A stretch of DNA of 64,000 nucleotides from Tetrapyrgos nigripes (taxonomy: Eukaryota > Basidiomycota > Agaricomycetes > Agaricales > Campanellaceae). Positions 45,275 to 57,677 of the stretch are shown one piece after another (position 1 is the first letter of the stretch; every line of letters starts with the position of its first letter). The position numbers and the translations under genes are program-made. Location: positions 1-64,000 of the forward strand of contig JAACJM010000102.1 of NCBI GenBank assembly GCA_013368315.1. Reading direction: 5' to 3'. The notes beneath the pieces were generated by a model. The model worked only from the letters and a program-made list of their open reading frames with translations, did not search any database and was not told where the DNA came from.

Positions 45275-47932
45275 ATGACACTTCCAAGCGGCTCCAGCAA
45301 TCCTTCAACACCAAGAAGACTACCATTTTCACCATCCAAGTATACGCATAGTAACACCCAACCTGGCCGTCAGCACCCGGCTTCTTTCACATGTCTACCA
45401 TCTCCTGCCTCAGAAGAACGAGAAAATATCTCTCTTGTTGGCTCTAGCCCAAAAAGACAGAAGGTAACCCAACACCGATTGGCAATCCATGGCTTTCTAG
45501 TATGATGTCAGTGCCCTAATATGGCGACTTAATTCTTTCTTTCATAACTCACCGACCTGTCAATAGGCAACACCTCGGACGATATTCATGACAACACCTG
45601 CGTCGAATGCTACCAGTCAAAGACAGATTGCACGTACGAGATGTCCAGAAAGGTAACCTGCTCGTCGCTCCTCAGGTAGTCCGGACTGATCATTCTTTCT
45701 CTAGAAACACGAGCCTCGTTTCGACCATGCTTTCTTGCGTTCCAAGCTACTTAGCCTACTCGGTACAAGCCTTAGTTGGGGAAATTCTCTCCACTTCTTC
45801 ACCTTACGATCCCCCGGAAGACCCTGAGAAGATTCGCGAGGTCCTTGTGCAATTGGCATCATATATCCGCAATCTCGAGGTCGAACTTGGCCGTGCAAAT
45901 GCAAGCTCACAAGCTGGAAGTCCACCACCTGTTCAAGCTCCCGACAATTTTGTGCCTGCGCACACACGAAGCAGGCCAACTCGGAACCACGTAACCAAAC
46001 TCGAGGACATCAACGGCGATACTTCACTCTCCAACGTTTTTAGAGGCATGTCAGTGCGCAGTGGCACTCCTGATACGTTCCAAAGGCATTTTGGAAAATC
46101 CAGCAATGTAATCCTGATCAAATTTGCGATGGATATGCGAATGAAGATCACCGGCGATGATGATCTTCCCGAATTAATATTTAAGAGCTTCAAGAGATCT
46201 GCATATTGGGATGTCTTACCTGTGAGTTTTGGATCCTACGTCGGAGTTTTTTGCACAAGCACACTCATCGACTGAAACTTTTCCAGTGACAAATTGACCT
46301 GGACTTGAAATGCGAGCCATATGTCTTTCCAGACGATGATTTACTACAGGATCTCATTGAAATTTATTTCGAAAAGATCAATATCTACATGCCTCTCCTA
46401 CACCGACCGACATTCACAAGAGCTGTGAAAGAGGGTCTACACCTACATGATGAACAATTTGGCGGTCTGGTGCTCGGTCTCTTTGCTCTAGCTTCCTGAC
46501 AATCTGATGACCCCTCGCAATGGCTACGAAGGGGTTGAGTCGAAATTGAGTATATATTGAGTCATGGCTGGAAATAATACGGATCTTGTTTTCTAGCGGA
46601 CATTCTTACTATTGAAATAGTGGTTTCGTCAAATTAATCTTGTTTGGCGCTCTTTTCAAGCTGTGGACAAGCCTTTGGTGTATGAATTACAGCTCTACTG
46701 TGTGAGCAACTTTAGATACCATTCTTCACATTTTGTCAGCTAAATAGTCTTTCTTAGATGACAGCTTTGTTCCTTAGCTCATCCAGTATACCCCATGGTG
46801 CTTGGGCCCTGACTGGATTAGGTGTACGCTATGCTCAAGAAATGGGTGCTCATCGTCAACAAGCAGAGTCTCACACACCCACGATAGAGACCGAACTCTG
46901 GAAGAGGGCTTATTGGGCTCTACTGGCTATAGATGGACTTATAACCCTTCTATTTGGCCGGCCTCGAGCAATACAGCCGGAAGAGTATGTTAACTTACCC
47001 AGTCTTTCTGTCACCGTGCTTTTCTGATACATATGACTGACTTTGCCTTGCCGTTTATGTTAGTTTTGACCTGGAATACCCCCTCGAGGTCGACAACGAG
47101 TATTGGGAGGATCCTAAACATCCCTTCGTACAACCTTCTAGAAAACCATCTGTGATCTCTGGTTGGGTGCATTACCTCAAACTTATGGAGATTTTGGGAG
47201 TTGTCCATCGAGGAATTGTGAGTCGGACATTTCTTACTAGTTTTTGATGCGTTGGGTTGCGCTTACGGTTCCGGCATGCTCATAGTATTCTGTTCGCCGA
47301 TTACCATGGAATAACTATGGGATGATTCCTGCAGATGATCCAGAGTATGACTAAAAAACCGTGCAGCTGCTTGATTTGGCTTTGAACGAGTGGATAGATT
47401 GTATTCCCGAACACGGTACGCAAGACTGCCCCTTAAGTTTCAATGTCTTTGTGCATGAATGCTGATATAAGATGTGTATATACAGTGAAATGGGACAAAG
47501 ACAGAGAAAACGACGTTTTCTTCAATCAGTCTGTGATGCTGCATGCCATGTACTATTGGGCCCAAATACAAGTGCATAAATCGTACATTCTGGGACCTGA
47601 ACAGGGAGAAATTTCAATGTTAAGGCCGTTTCCACCCTTGGCGATTTGTGCGAATGCGGCGAGATCCTCGGTGCGTATTCTGGAATCGCAGTATGGGAGG
47701 GGATTTCTACCGATTCCGCTGTTATTGGTGAGTTTTGTTTTTTTTTTCTGTTCTTTTCTTTTTTCAGTCGAAGGGGCTTGGAATTGATGATGATGTTGTG
47801 GCCGATAATCGTGAATACATCCATCATCCTGCTGCTCAATATTTGGAGAGGAACACGAACAGGAACGACCATAGATTTGAGGAAGGAGTTGGTGGACATT
47901 TATAGGTCCATGAGGATTGTCAGACGTTAGTG
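45275..47932 (+). pseudogene. Zn2Cys6/Fungal_trans transcription factor pseudogene, truncated
   Basis: Exon 1 (45275-45463) gives a Ser/Pro-rich head ending GSSPKRQK. The next exon (from about 45569) has only the second half of a zinc cluster (NTCVECYQSKTDCTYEMSRK); the first Cys-x2-Cys half is missing. The fungal regulator middle domain follows in pieces: FRGMSVRSGTPDTFQRHFGK; YVFPDDDLLQDLIEIYFEKI with NIYMPLLHRPTF; AWALTGLGVRYAQEMGAHRQ; ELWKRAYWALLAIDGLI and GRPRAIQPEE; VFFNQSVMLHAMYYWAQIQV and LAICANAARSS; and STIILLLNIWRGTRTG-like sequence near 47820. A TGA (46497-46499) sits where relatives have Arg, and other stops follow. At 47932 the frame ends where the copied HAD1 interval begins, removing the C-terminus. 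Confidence 0.85.
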
Positions 47933-48117
47933 CAATTTTCCAAAGTTGTTAGTACAGTTAGACCAACAAAGTTCAAACACACGAATGGACACGAACCTTC
48001 CACCCCAACCCTCCTCCCAACATCCTTAATCTCCCTAACTACCGTATTCCGAGTCCAATCAACGACTGTACCAAAGACATCGAATACGAGAGCTTCAATT
48101 CCGGTGAGTGGGTTTCA
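47933..48117 (-). pseudogene. Copy of HAD1 exon 1 with part of intron 1
   Basis: On the minus strand, a start codon at about 48117 is followed after four codons by TGA (HAD1 has ACA there), then by GIEALVFDVFGTVVDW and DVGRRVGVEG, nearly identical to exon 1 of HAD1. The copy ends inside the first intron at about 47935. Exons 2-6 are missing, so it cannot make the enzyme. It marks the left edge of the segmental duplication. Confidence 0.9.
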
Positions 48118-48879
48118 GTTTGAATCGGACATTGAGGCTGGAGTTTGAGTTTGAGAGCGGGCAGTTAACTGTTACTATTGCACGGTTTGGTTCAGGTTGT
48201 CTCTTTGCCGAGACCTGGTTGACGTACAGTGGTTGTACCTTTCCGAGAGCGATCAGATGCGTTACAGTACTAGTCTGCTGTGAGGTGACTGAGGTGAAGC
48301 CAAAAGTGACCGAGACATCAAGGAGAAAGTTAAACGGTGAGGAACAGTGACTCGGAAGAACGAGACAAGATGAGATGAGAGAGCAGAGCAAAGAAGGCTT
48401 GCGAAGAATGACGCGATGTCAATGGTCACTGGTCGCTGGAGATCATCAGCTGCCAGTGTAGTCTTGAGGTCTTGAATTGATAAATTATTGAGCTACTAAA
48501 GTGACGTTGCGGTTCAAAGTTTTTCCTTCTTGCCCACTGTGGGACTATGCGTGCGTAAAATGAATGCTGCTCCGGATAAGTTGAAGGAGATGTATATCGG
48601 ATTCTTGAAGTGGTCTTGACTCTAGATCTTGAAGTGAAGGACAGGCATTGATAAATTTGAACAAAGGCTAAAGCTCTAAAGGTTATTAACGTGACCATTT
48701 ACAAATTCCGCTGTTTCTGGTTCACCTCGACTATCATCGCCAACACGAGGCTACAGCATTTCCCTCCACAAGTCTACTACTCTCTGCCTCTGCGCCTCTT
48801 TTCTTTTATTGTATGACTCCTTTGGCTTTGACGTGTGTCTTTGCCATTGAAAAAGCTTATCATTGTATCAGGCAACGCG
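48118..48879. promoter_or_regulatory. Copied divergent promoter region upstream of F-box2
   Basis: Near-identical to 15927-16695, with small deletions (for example, the ATATATATA run near 16350 is missing). It probably still drives F-box2; its other side now faces only the dead HAD exon. Confidence 0.45.
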
Positions 48880-51168
48880 ATGGGTTCTGAGACGGTTTCC
48901 GTACCAGTTTTTCACAGACCGGTGAGCTGCCCTTTCAAATTCCCATCTTTTCTCAACCTACGGAACTAAACATCCCAACGATAGTCGGTAAACAAATGTC
49001 AATGTCAAGAATACACAAAGAAAGAGCAGCAGCAGAGCAAAGACGTTCCAGCCCGACAATACGTCTCTACTACTCTCTGCCACCAATGCGGGCACGCTCT
49101 CAAACTCAAACTTCGCGTTCGTGCCGTGGATAACCTCGAGAAGATCCGTTCTGGTCATGTACCCGAATCCTCCGAGTACGATATGATATGTCAGCTTATC
49201 AAAGAAGGAGACGAGGATGTTGAACGATATCAGAAGGAAATCCATGCTCTCCGTTCCACTACCGCCAAGATAGAAAGGGACAAGCAGGCGTTGGAGACCT
49301 ACCTCCTTGACCTCCGATGCATGATATCTCCTATCCGAAGGGTCCCAACGGAGGTCATGACCGAAATCCTGCGTCAGGTTTGCTGTACCGTCAACGGCGA
49401 GTCGTCGGATAAAAAAATACTCCTCGTAGGCAACGACTTGCGTTCTAGGCGGATTGTAGACATTCCCATCTTGGCCCTAGCCAAGGTATGCAGTGCCTGG
49501 CGCAAGATAATCCAATCTACCCCTTCATTATGGTCCCATATCGTTCTCAGCTACAGCCAAAAAACCACTCCACCCCGACTCGTCGACCTCTTTCTCACCC
49601 GATCCAACCCCGTTGCTTTGCATTTTCACCTCGAAGATGCTAGTACTATGCAAACCCGCTCTCATCGACTCGAAACCAACACTAATCTGCATAAACTACT
49701 CCAACACGCGTCTAGATGGGGCACTATCTCCCTAGGGCCTAATTCTCATCCATTTGTCGGGGGTCAGATTCTCCAGCAGCTTCATTACACCGACCTTCCT
49801 CACTTGGTTCGGCTGGATATCGCACGTGATCCAGAAGCGCATCTATACCTCGAAGACGACTCTCCATTCCTTTTGGAAGAACGAACATCTCCTCTACCCC
49901 TTCGAGTTCCCAACTTACGCTCTATATCCCTAGACTCGTTTAGTCTATCCATCGACAGCCCTCAAGCTCTCAGTTCACTCCGTTCCCTCGAGTTGACAAA
50001 CATTGAACCGAGACGCGTGATGCTCACTCTGGAACGACTCCCCAATCTTACTGATCTCTCTCTCCATGAGTGCCCAATTCAAAACCCTGTAAAGGACACG
50101 CCCAAGGTCGTCGTTGACAATCTGAGGAATTTGTTCATCGAGTGGGATTATTCCTCCATTGAACCACTCGAGGGTGATATCCTCCCACACGAAAAGATCC
50201 TTAAAGCTCTTACCCTCCCCGCTCTTGAATGCCTTACCTTGGCCGACGCAGCCCACCACAACCACCACCATGATGATGATGATGACGACGATAATGATAA
50301 CGAGGAAAACGAAGAGTCGGGATTTGACGTAGCCCCTCTTTTGGAGATGTTAGAGCGAAGCTATAGCCATAGTCGTACCGGTACCGGCACCGGGATGAAA
50401 TTGAAGAAATTGGGACTATGGACGATCGATATGAGTGGAGAACAGTTACTCAAGTTGTTGAGGTTGGAGTGTGTGAACGAGTTGACGCATTTGAAGGTGA
50501 AGGAGAGTTCGTGTTCGTATACGGAGACGGTTACTGGGGAGGTTGTGGAGGCGTTAACGGTGATGCTGACGAGGGCAAGGGGGAGGAGGAGTGAAGCACC
50601 AGTTGCCAGTGGAGCTGGAATTGGAGTTGGAGCTGGAGATGATAACGGGACACGGAATTCCAATCCGGCTGATGCAATTCAATCTCAACCTCAACTTCAG
50701 CCTTCTACGACCACCTCCACCTCCACGTCCAGCACTGCAACTACTGTAACTGCACTCCTTCCCCGCCTAACCCACCTCGATTTAGTGGTGTACCCGAGAT
50801 TCTCATCCGAGGATTTCCTGGGTATGGTTATGTCCCGGACCATGTACACATGTGCCCAAGACCAGGACTCTACCAGTGCAGAGTCGTCAGCGCCAGCGTC
50901 AGGATCTGGGTCTGGGTCCAGCAACGTTGCTGCTGGTACTGGTACTACTGCTCCGGGGCTAAGCAGCTGCACCCTCAGGCTAGGTCCCTCCAGATCCATC
51001 AGTCTCCCTCTCGGACCCTCCCATCTCAAAAAACTCCGACTCACTCGTCTCACCGGTGCGTTGTACGACAATTTGAGACGCGATTTGGAGGAATTGGGAA
51101 AGAAGGAAGGTTTGGAGGTGTTTTTTAACGATCCGCGGCCGCATCCGAGTCCGAGTTGGAAAAGTTGA
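48880..51168 (+). CDS. F-box2: F-box/LRR protein, 741 aa
   Basis: Exon 1 is 48880-48921 (MGSETVSVPVFHRP), intron 48922-48984, exon 2 is 48985-51168; the splice sites equal those of F-box1. Two Cys pairs, a coiled-coil, an F-box-like region (SPIRRVPTEVMTEILRQVC; VCSAWRKIIQSTPSLW), leucine-rich repeat-like segments and a His/Asp-rich tract follow in the same order. Its C-terminus differs from that of F-box1: GPSRSISLPLGPSHLKKLRL, then LYDNLRRDLEELGKKEGLEV, ending SPSWKS, which carries on the LRR-like pattern and so looks native. Probable role: substrate adaptor of an SCF ubiquitin ligase; the substrate is unknown. The tail converges on HAD2. Confidence 0.85.
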
Positions 51169-51764
51169 TCTGCCAGTGATTCGAGTCTTGAGTGCTGGGT
51201 ACTGAGTGACTGTGATGGGATCTGGTTGTTTGTCTTTTTTCTTTTTCTTTTTCTTTTTTGTTGTGTTTTGTGTTCTTGGTTCCGTTACTTATGTACATTG
51301 CTTTTGCTTTTGGTCCGTCTGAGCCCCAGCTAGCCTATGGTTAAGTATGTACATGCCATTTTCCATATGTGGGTTTCATACCGGTACCTCACAGCTTCTT
51401 TTTTCATACAACGATACTAAACGGCATAATTCACTGTAGTTCATCCACCTGTATATTATACTTAGTCTACAGTAAACCCCGAATACTGTTTCACAACGAG
51501 TTCATTTTTTTCAATTGTCAACCTCGCGCCTGTTGTGGGCGTACTTCAAGTTCAGGACTAGTCAGCCTATAGTGACGATGAAGATATATTTGCTATGCAA
51601 TGCACCAGCATAATGGTAATAATACAGACTTATTGGCTATACCCTCTTCTACCATCTCGAAAGTCGTCCAATGCCAAAAGTCAAGACAAAGTCAGTCGGT
51701 CCTTTTTCCCCCTGAGGCATTGTCCTACTTCCCCAACAACTGGGCCTCCTCCTACTTCTACAGT
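51169..51764. other. Convergent 3' region F-box2/HAD2
   Basis: T-rich runs (CTTTTTCTTTTT) just after the F-box2 stop look like a 3' UTR. The 600 bp hold no gene. Confidence 0.5.
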
Positions 51765-53069
51765 CTACTCCTTAAACAATCCAACCAACTCATCAAAATT
51801 CTCCACCACTAAATCCACCTCTCCTGCTCCATCTTGACTTTCACTTTTACTCCTAACACCGAACCTAACCTCCTCCGAATCCTCACTCCCTCGACTCCTC
51901 ACATAAATCGTCTTCATCCCCGCTTTCGCTGCACCGCGGAGGTCAAACATGTGTGCGGCGACCATGATGGCTTTCTGTGGGTTGGAGGAGAGGGAGAGGT
52001 GGGAGAGGGCAGACGAGTAGACAATTGGGTTTCTGGATGAGAAGGTTGGTTAAAGGTACCGGATCGGTGCGGTGCGGTACAGTGCGTAGTCGTTAGTAAA
52101 GCATGTACATCTCTTCCACCAACTCACGGTTTATACGAATCAAACAACGCTGTAGCGAGGATCGTGTCCCAGGGGAGTTTAGCGTGTTTTGCCTTGGGTT
52201 AAGAGGTTAAGGTGAGAGAGACAGAGAGACAGATGGAAAGAACAACTCACCATATCAACTAAAAGTCGTAAATTCCCATTTGACAGCGCTATCAAGAGAA
52301 AATGTGGTTTGAGGGCTTGCAAGGCGGGTATTACGTCAGGCCAAGCTGGAAGAGTAGGGAAAGGGTCAGGTCACAAGAAGGTAGGGAAAAAGGGATGGAC
52401 ATACTATCCAGCCTATGCCAAACCATATTCAAATCCGCCCTAGCGTTTTCGTCCAGCGCAGCACCAATCTTAGAGAAAGGCTCGGAGGATAGCAAGCTGT
52501 CTAAGATCTGCAGGGCATTCATATTGTCAACCAAAGAAATACTGACAGGGATCAGACGAAATTGGGAAGATACACACCTGCCGATGCATGACATCCGTAT
52601 TTTTGGGCCCTTCGCCTCCTTCGGCAACTCTTTGCCTGAAAGGAAAAGAAAGAAAGAAAGAAAGAAAAGTGAAAATGTCGCGTAGAACAAGAAGAGGAAT
52701 AGGAATAGAAACAGCAAGCAAAATCGTCAGTCAGAAATGAAGGTACATGTATGCCTAGTTTTGCACTCACGTATTGATCATGTAGCCAGCTCGCCACTGA
52801 TCAGCAAAAGCATACCATTCGTCATCAGAAACTAGGGCGAGAAAGCGAGGGCCAAGGCAAAGAAGAGAGGAGGAAAGCGAAGAGAGACAGTTAGTAATGT
52901 ACGCGTCACCGTACGTCAGGTCTCGAGACAAACGAGCAAACAGCACACCTTCAAGACTAAACTTCTTCCCAACTTCTTTCAGTTCTCTAAACACGGAAGA
53001 CCTCCAATCAACCGTCGTCCCAAAAACATCAAATACGAGCGCTTCTACTCCGTCGAAGATAGGGTGCAT
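51765..53069 (-). CDS. HAD2: type II 2-haloacid-dehalogenase-like hydrolase, 256 aa
   Basis: Seven exons can be read on the minus strand from MHPIFDGVEALVFDVFGT (nucleophile D14, then TTVDWR) at 53069 to LVGLFKE-stop at 51765. The segments between are VSDDEWYAFADQWRAGYMIN, QRVAEGGEGPKNTDVMHRQ, ILDSLLSSEPFSKIGAALDE, WPDVIPALQALKPHF, LIALSNGNLRLLVDM (motif II Ser), AKHAKLPWDTILATALF with DSYKPNPIVY (motif III Lys and the Tyr six residues on) and MVAAHMFDLRGAAKAGMK (motif IV Asp). All joins keep frame. HAD1 has the same intron positions except for one extra intron here, after HRLD. It shares the A-A-H replacement before the motif IV Asp. It is well diverged from HAD1, so it is an older paralogue, not part of the recent copy. 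It lies 1.8 kb from, and divergent to, the first MFS transporter copy. Confidence 0.88.
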
Positions 53070-53254
53070 TATAGAGTATGGTGCAGTGCCACGTCAAGAG
53101 CGTTTCGGTCCCAACGGTCCTCAAAGCTTTGAGTTGGTTAGCGATTCCAGAGAGGTTTATAGTGCCCAAGTCTGTGCATCTATGTATAGAAATCGCTTGA
53201 CAAGTCGTGTCTAAGATGACAAAGATGCTGGACTCGAATGACGATTACCTAGTC

Positions 53255-54843
53255 ATCTGCCTTCCTCCTTTTCAACCTTCGGGCTCGCTGCTCCGTGTCG
53301 CTTCTATAGTCGTCCAGCGTTCTACACCGTAATATGGGTGCCCAAATTCGCGATTTTAGGACCTACGGTCGTTGAAGAGACGCGCATTGAAATGTCGTTA
53401 CTGGCCAACAGCGAGTTCTTTTTTGTTTAGCTGTCTGTTCTGAAGACATCAAAGCGTTCTGGGACATTTCTTGATCCAGATCTGTAAGACTGAAGCGGAT
53501 ACGGAGATATTCTTGAGGCGTAGATGAAGGTGATGAAGTGGAGCAGGACAAATGGAAGTTGTTGGACACGGCGAAGGCGTTCTTTCTCTCACCTCAGTCC
53601 TCAAAATAGTCACTCAGAAGCAACTTATGCCATAGCATTCCATGTATAGTCATATGTCTTTGCCGACCCCGAGGTTCAGACTTGGAGACACGTTCTAGTT
53701 CACGTACTTGGAGTCCGCTTGTGCAGCGCGGCGTAGGCCTTGGTACGTTTCGATCAAGCACAACTAGTTTTACGTCTACCATATTCTAAAGCTGACAGTT
53801 CTATCAAATTTTCAAGTCTTATGGTACTGTTCAATGAGATCAAGGTGCTGCTACAGGGTGCTACATGACAAGTGCCGTTTTCGAGGTAAGCTATCATAAT
53901 TCCTTCAGAAACATTGGTCTTCTTAAGCTTTTGTTTACCAGTCTCTTCAGTTTGGGTTGGTATTTCTGGCGCTTGCTCTCTAATCTGAATCTGAGCGTCG
54001 AGTGCTGCTACATGTTAATCGGAATATCTTTCCTCTTCTATCAACGGACCGACTCGGAGTCTCCTCGTGCACATCAGGAAAAATCCCCGGAATTCTCAGT
54101 GTTTCTTTCACGCAATTATGGTTGTTTAGTGTTCACTGCTACATACTGGAAGTCCTGAGCCAGTTATGAACTCGGGGTACGAAGATTGCTGCACTCGGGA
54201 CGCCAAGACAAATAGCCGAAATTCGAGCTCGCAGAAAATCGGCGACTAGCTGGCACCTGGCGGCTGGCGAGCTGTTTTGGAGGAGGAAGAGGTGTCGTCT
54301 ATTACCCAGGCTGGGACCAAAAACTGATGCGCTAGGGGTCCAGGGAATGTCCCGATGTACGTCTAGTAGGTACAGTTGAACATCTCGCTTTGCATCATCT
54401 CATAATGCATAAATCTGACAATGCATAGGGATTTGGGAGAACGAACTGTATGCAATGTGATATGATCAACTGTACATCATTGTTCCTGGGATATCGATGA
54501 TAGGACCCGAGCAAGGCGAGCTGGCGGTTCATAGGTCCGCCTTCGATTCGCCCCGATCTTACCACCGCTGCCAGTGAGGATACACGCAAGTATACATTAG
54601 AATTCCCGGTAGCAATACCGTATGAAAATAGTTGATCAACATACGTTTGGCTTGCTGTAACGGAGCAACCCGTTCCAGAAGCCCGAGGGTTTACCGATGC
54701 ATCCTTTTGGCCTCATGGCAATCAGCGACATGACCTTTGATCTCAATCTAACGTATTTTTTCTCAAGATAAGAGCTCGAGTTATTTTCGAACGTTTTCCC
54801 CAGGTTTCCCTCCCCGCTCTTCTGTCTCGGACTTTAAAGTCAT
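53255..54843. other. Upstream part of duplicated unit I, no intact gene
   Basis: Sequence shared with 58705-60009, including GGGTGCCCAAATTCGCGATT and CACTCAGAAGCAACT-type stretches. Frames are short and not conserved between the copies. A 3' coding remnant of an unknown gene is possible; nothing firmer can be said. Confidence 0.4.
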
Positions 54844-57231
54844 ATGGATAACCTACCAGCCGAGGCAATGCACGCGAACCCTCCAGATCCTTCCCCAAGT
54901 CATCATCACTGCTCGCTCTCGTGTCCGGAGACTTCAGGATCAGGACGGTCTACAAACGGCCCAGGTGCTAGTAGTGCACTGGACAGTACCGCGTCTACCC
55001 TTCACGAGGGAAACGATCTGGATGTGGAGAAGATTGAGGAGGCTGAGGGGGAAAAAGTAACTGCTGCTGCCAGTGATTGTGCCACTACTGGCAAAGAGGC
55101 AACAGAATTGAACGCAGGAGGAGGATCAGCTTCGACTTCCAATGAAGTGGAGTTGATGCATTATCCGGATGGTGGACTTCGAGCTTGGTTGGTTGTGCTT
55201 GGGTGTTTTATGTATGGGAGCAGTTGCATGTGCGTTCTTCTCTTGTCTGTCTTGTCTCTAGTCCAAGTTTCTGATTTCTAATTCTCATGGATTCTTCAAA
55301 CGTCTGTAGGGGCTGGGGTCTAGTATGGGGCGTCTTACAGGACTATTACCACACGGATATGTTTCCAGAGTCGAAGCTTAGTGTTTTGAGTACAATCGGT
55401 GGTTTGATGAACTTTGTAAGTGGGTAACAGTACTCGAACGAACCCTCTTCTCTAAACATGAACCTGGATAGACTATGACTGCTGGCTCGTATTTTTTTTG
55501 GTGGAATGGGCGACCGATTGTAAGTTTATCATAATCTCTCTCGCATGTTTTCTACATCTGATCGAGTCTTTAGTGGATATAAAGTACGTCTCTCGCATTC
55601 CAAACGCCTTCATCTCCATCCAATCTCACATCATTAATCACTCTCTTCATCTTCCCTCATTCCTCTTCTATCACGCAGAAAATGATTAGCATAGGCTGCT
55701 TCCTGATGTACGCCTGTCTCCTCGCCTCTGCCTTCTCCACAAAGGTGTACCACGTATTCCTATTCCAAGGAGGCCTTCTAGGACTTGGCCAAGGAATCGC
55801 ATTACCTCTATACGTATCTCTTCCATCACAATGGTTCGACAAGAGGCGTGGCCTGGCTACTGGGATAGCCGTCAGCGGTACCGGGATTGGTGCTGGGATT
55901 GAATCTTTGATTGTCAGGCCTATGTGCGTAACTGCTTAAGCTTATCTTCAAGTTCTTTTGTCTAAGGACTCCATGACTTGGATACTGAATGAACGTTCGC
56001 GTGGATTTTTCAGGCTAGTCAACCTCGGCCTCCGTCGAACAATGATCATCTACAGCTCTATGCACGCTCTGGTTTGGACCATTGCGTGGTTCTTGATCAA
56101 GGAACGTATCCCTCGTGGAAGAAGAGCAAATACAAACCAAACTAAGAAGCGTTGGTTGCCTAAGAAAGTTACAGGATCGTTTTATAGCGTGGCTTTGAGT
56201 ATGTTTTTCGGTATTTTTGGGTATCTCGTGCGTTTGCAGTCTTTGCATACAGGTGAATTTGAAAGGACTGACGAAGCGATGCATATAGTCTCCGTATTAT
56301 TTTAGCTCGACATATACTCGACAAATGGCTCCGAATATTGATCCATCGTCTCTCCTGATCAGTATCCCGCTGGTACTCATGACCTTCTGTCGTGCGTAAA
56401 GATTCACTCATCAAGCATAACACTGACCTAACACTACTTCAATATCTTCTCATAGTTGGATTTGGACGCGTAAGGATCACTAATATTCTCTCTAAACCCT
56501 TCGAACTTTTCTTTCGCTTCGTATCCTTCTGCCTCTGCCACTGCCTCTCCCTCGCCTTCTTCACGATTCAGCTTAACCCTACCCTACTCTGCAAATCACC
56601 ATCTAATCCAAACTTCCACAGATCTCCTCCGGCTTCCTCGCTGACATCTTCGGCCCCATAAACATGTTCTTCTGTTCCTTCTTCTTCGGAGGTCTCCTTC
56701 AGATGGTTTTTTGGACTTTTGCTCGGTCCTACGCTTCGATTATAGTGTTTTCCATCTTAAATGGATTCATTGGAGCGTGTTTTTTGACTCTGTTACCGCC
56801 AGTATGCGCAAAGCTTTTCGGTCTGGAAGGGCTTTCGACTGTTACGGGGTTTATGATTCTGGCTAGTTCACCTGGTCAGTACTTCCTTGATTATCACGAT
56901 CATTATCGACCTTCGAGGTATTGGTTGTATCGTTGGCTCATTGGTTTACTCGACGGTACAATATGATAGGTCAATTCTCTGGAAGTTCCATCGGCGGTGC
57001 GATCCTGTCTGCGTCTAACAATAACTGGACAGCTGTGACGATGTATTCTGGGAGTATGCAGGTTATAGGTGCATTGTGTATCCTTTATGGTAAGCATGCA
57101 CGGTCTGATCTCTGCGAAGATGTGTCCCCATAGAAGGGGTGACGCTGACTGATTCTTTATTCTCTATATGCTACTCTGCGCATGCTCCAGCTCGATTTCG
57201 CAAAGATAGAAGAATCTTCGCGATCGTATGA
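54844..57231 (+). pseudogene. MFS monocarboxylate-type transporter, copy I, frameshifted
   Basis: The exon order is the same as in copy II: 54844-55229, 55310-55415, 55472-55519, 55574-55583, 55679-55923, 56014-56227, 56289-56391, 56456-56469, 56622-56874, 56970-57089, 57191-57231. Exon 3 has eight T (55492-55499) where copy II has seven, so the frame shifts just before the GGMGDR loop and the product would stop early. The N-terminus is also shorter: a deletion of about 120 bp removed the start used in copy II, and the first ATG now reads MDNLPAEAM. All other exons keep frame, so the damage is recent. The intron before exon 9 is longer than in copy II. Confidence 0.85.
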
Positions 57232-57378
57232 TATTCTCGACTACACCAAATTATGGAATAGTTACTAGAATATACTTCACGATTGAAGTCTCTTCTCTTT
57301 ATTTTTACTTGGAAACTCGTAGTGACTGCCAGTGACAAATCAGAGGCTTTTGAAGTATGTACATTCCGATGCGATGCC

Positions 57379-57677
57379 TTCCGCCTCCCTCGATTTAATC
57401 CTGGATCCAGCGAAGGCCTCACTTTCCTTCCAGTGCCTTGGCAGCACTACAGGAAACTTATTTCTTCCATCGTGAATCAATCGTCTGCAGCTTGGGCGAG
57501 ATCCACCATACATTGCACTCGAATATTTATACATCCTTCCTTGGTCTTCTTCTCATATACTTCCTCTCGCTGCAGTGACCTAGCTATCAAGCAACCTCAA
57601 TCCCGAACGCAAGCACTAGCAATATATTCAAGAACGCATTCTATTGCTCAAGCAAATATGGTTTCCTCCCGAAGCAT
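57379..57677. other. Spacer between duplicated unit I and MITE
   Basis: No gene supported. A + strand frame over 57283-57684 crosses the duplication border and is considered chance. Confidence 0.4.

Larger units (their letters stand above)
53255..57378 (+). repeat. Segmental duplication, unit I (with MFS copy I)
   Basis: Unit I (about 53255-57378) and unit II (about 58705-62550) match over their whole length in direct orientation, starting near CATCTGCCTTCCTCCTTTT and ending near TTTGAAGTATGTACATTC. Indels of tens of bases distinguish them. The 1.3 kb between the units carry a MITE-like element. Confidence 0.9.

Noticed and set aside
47933..48117. Third functional dehalogenase gene
   Set aside because: Only exon 1 is present, with a TGA after four codons, and it ends in the first intron.
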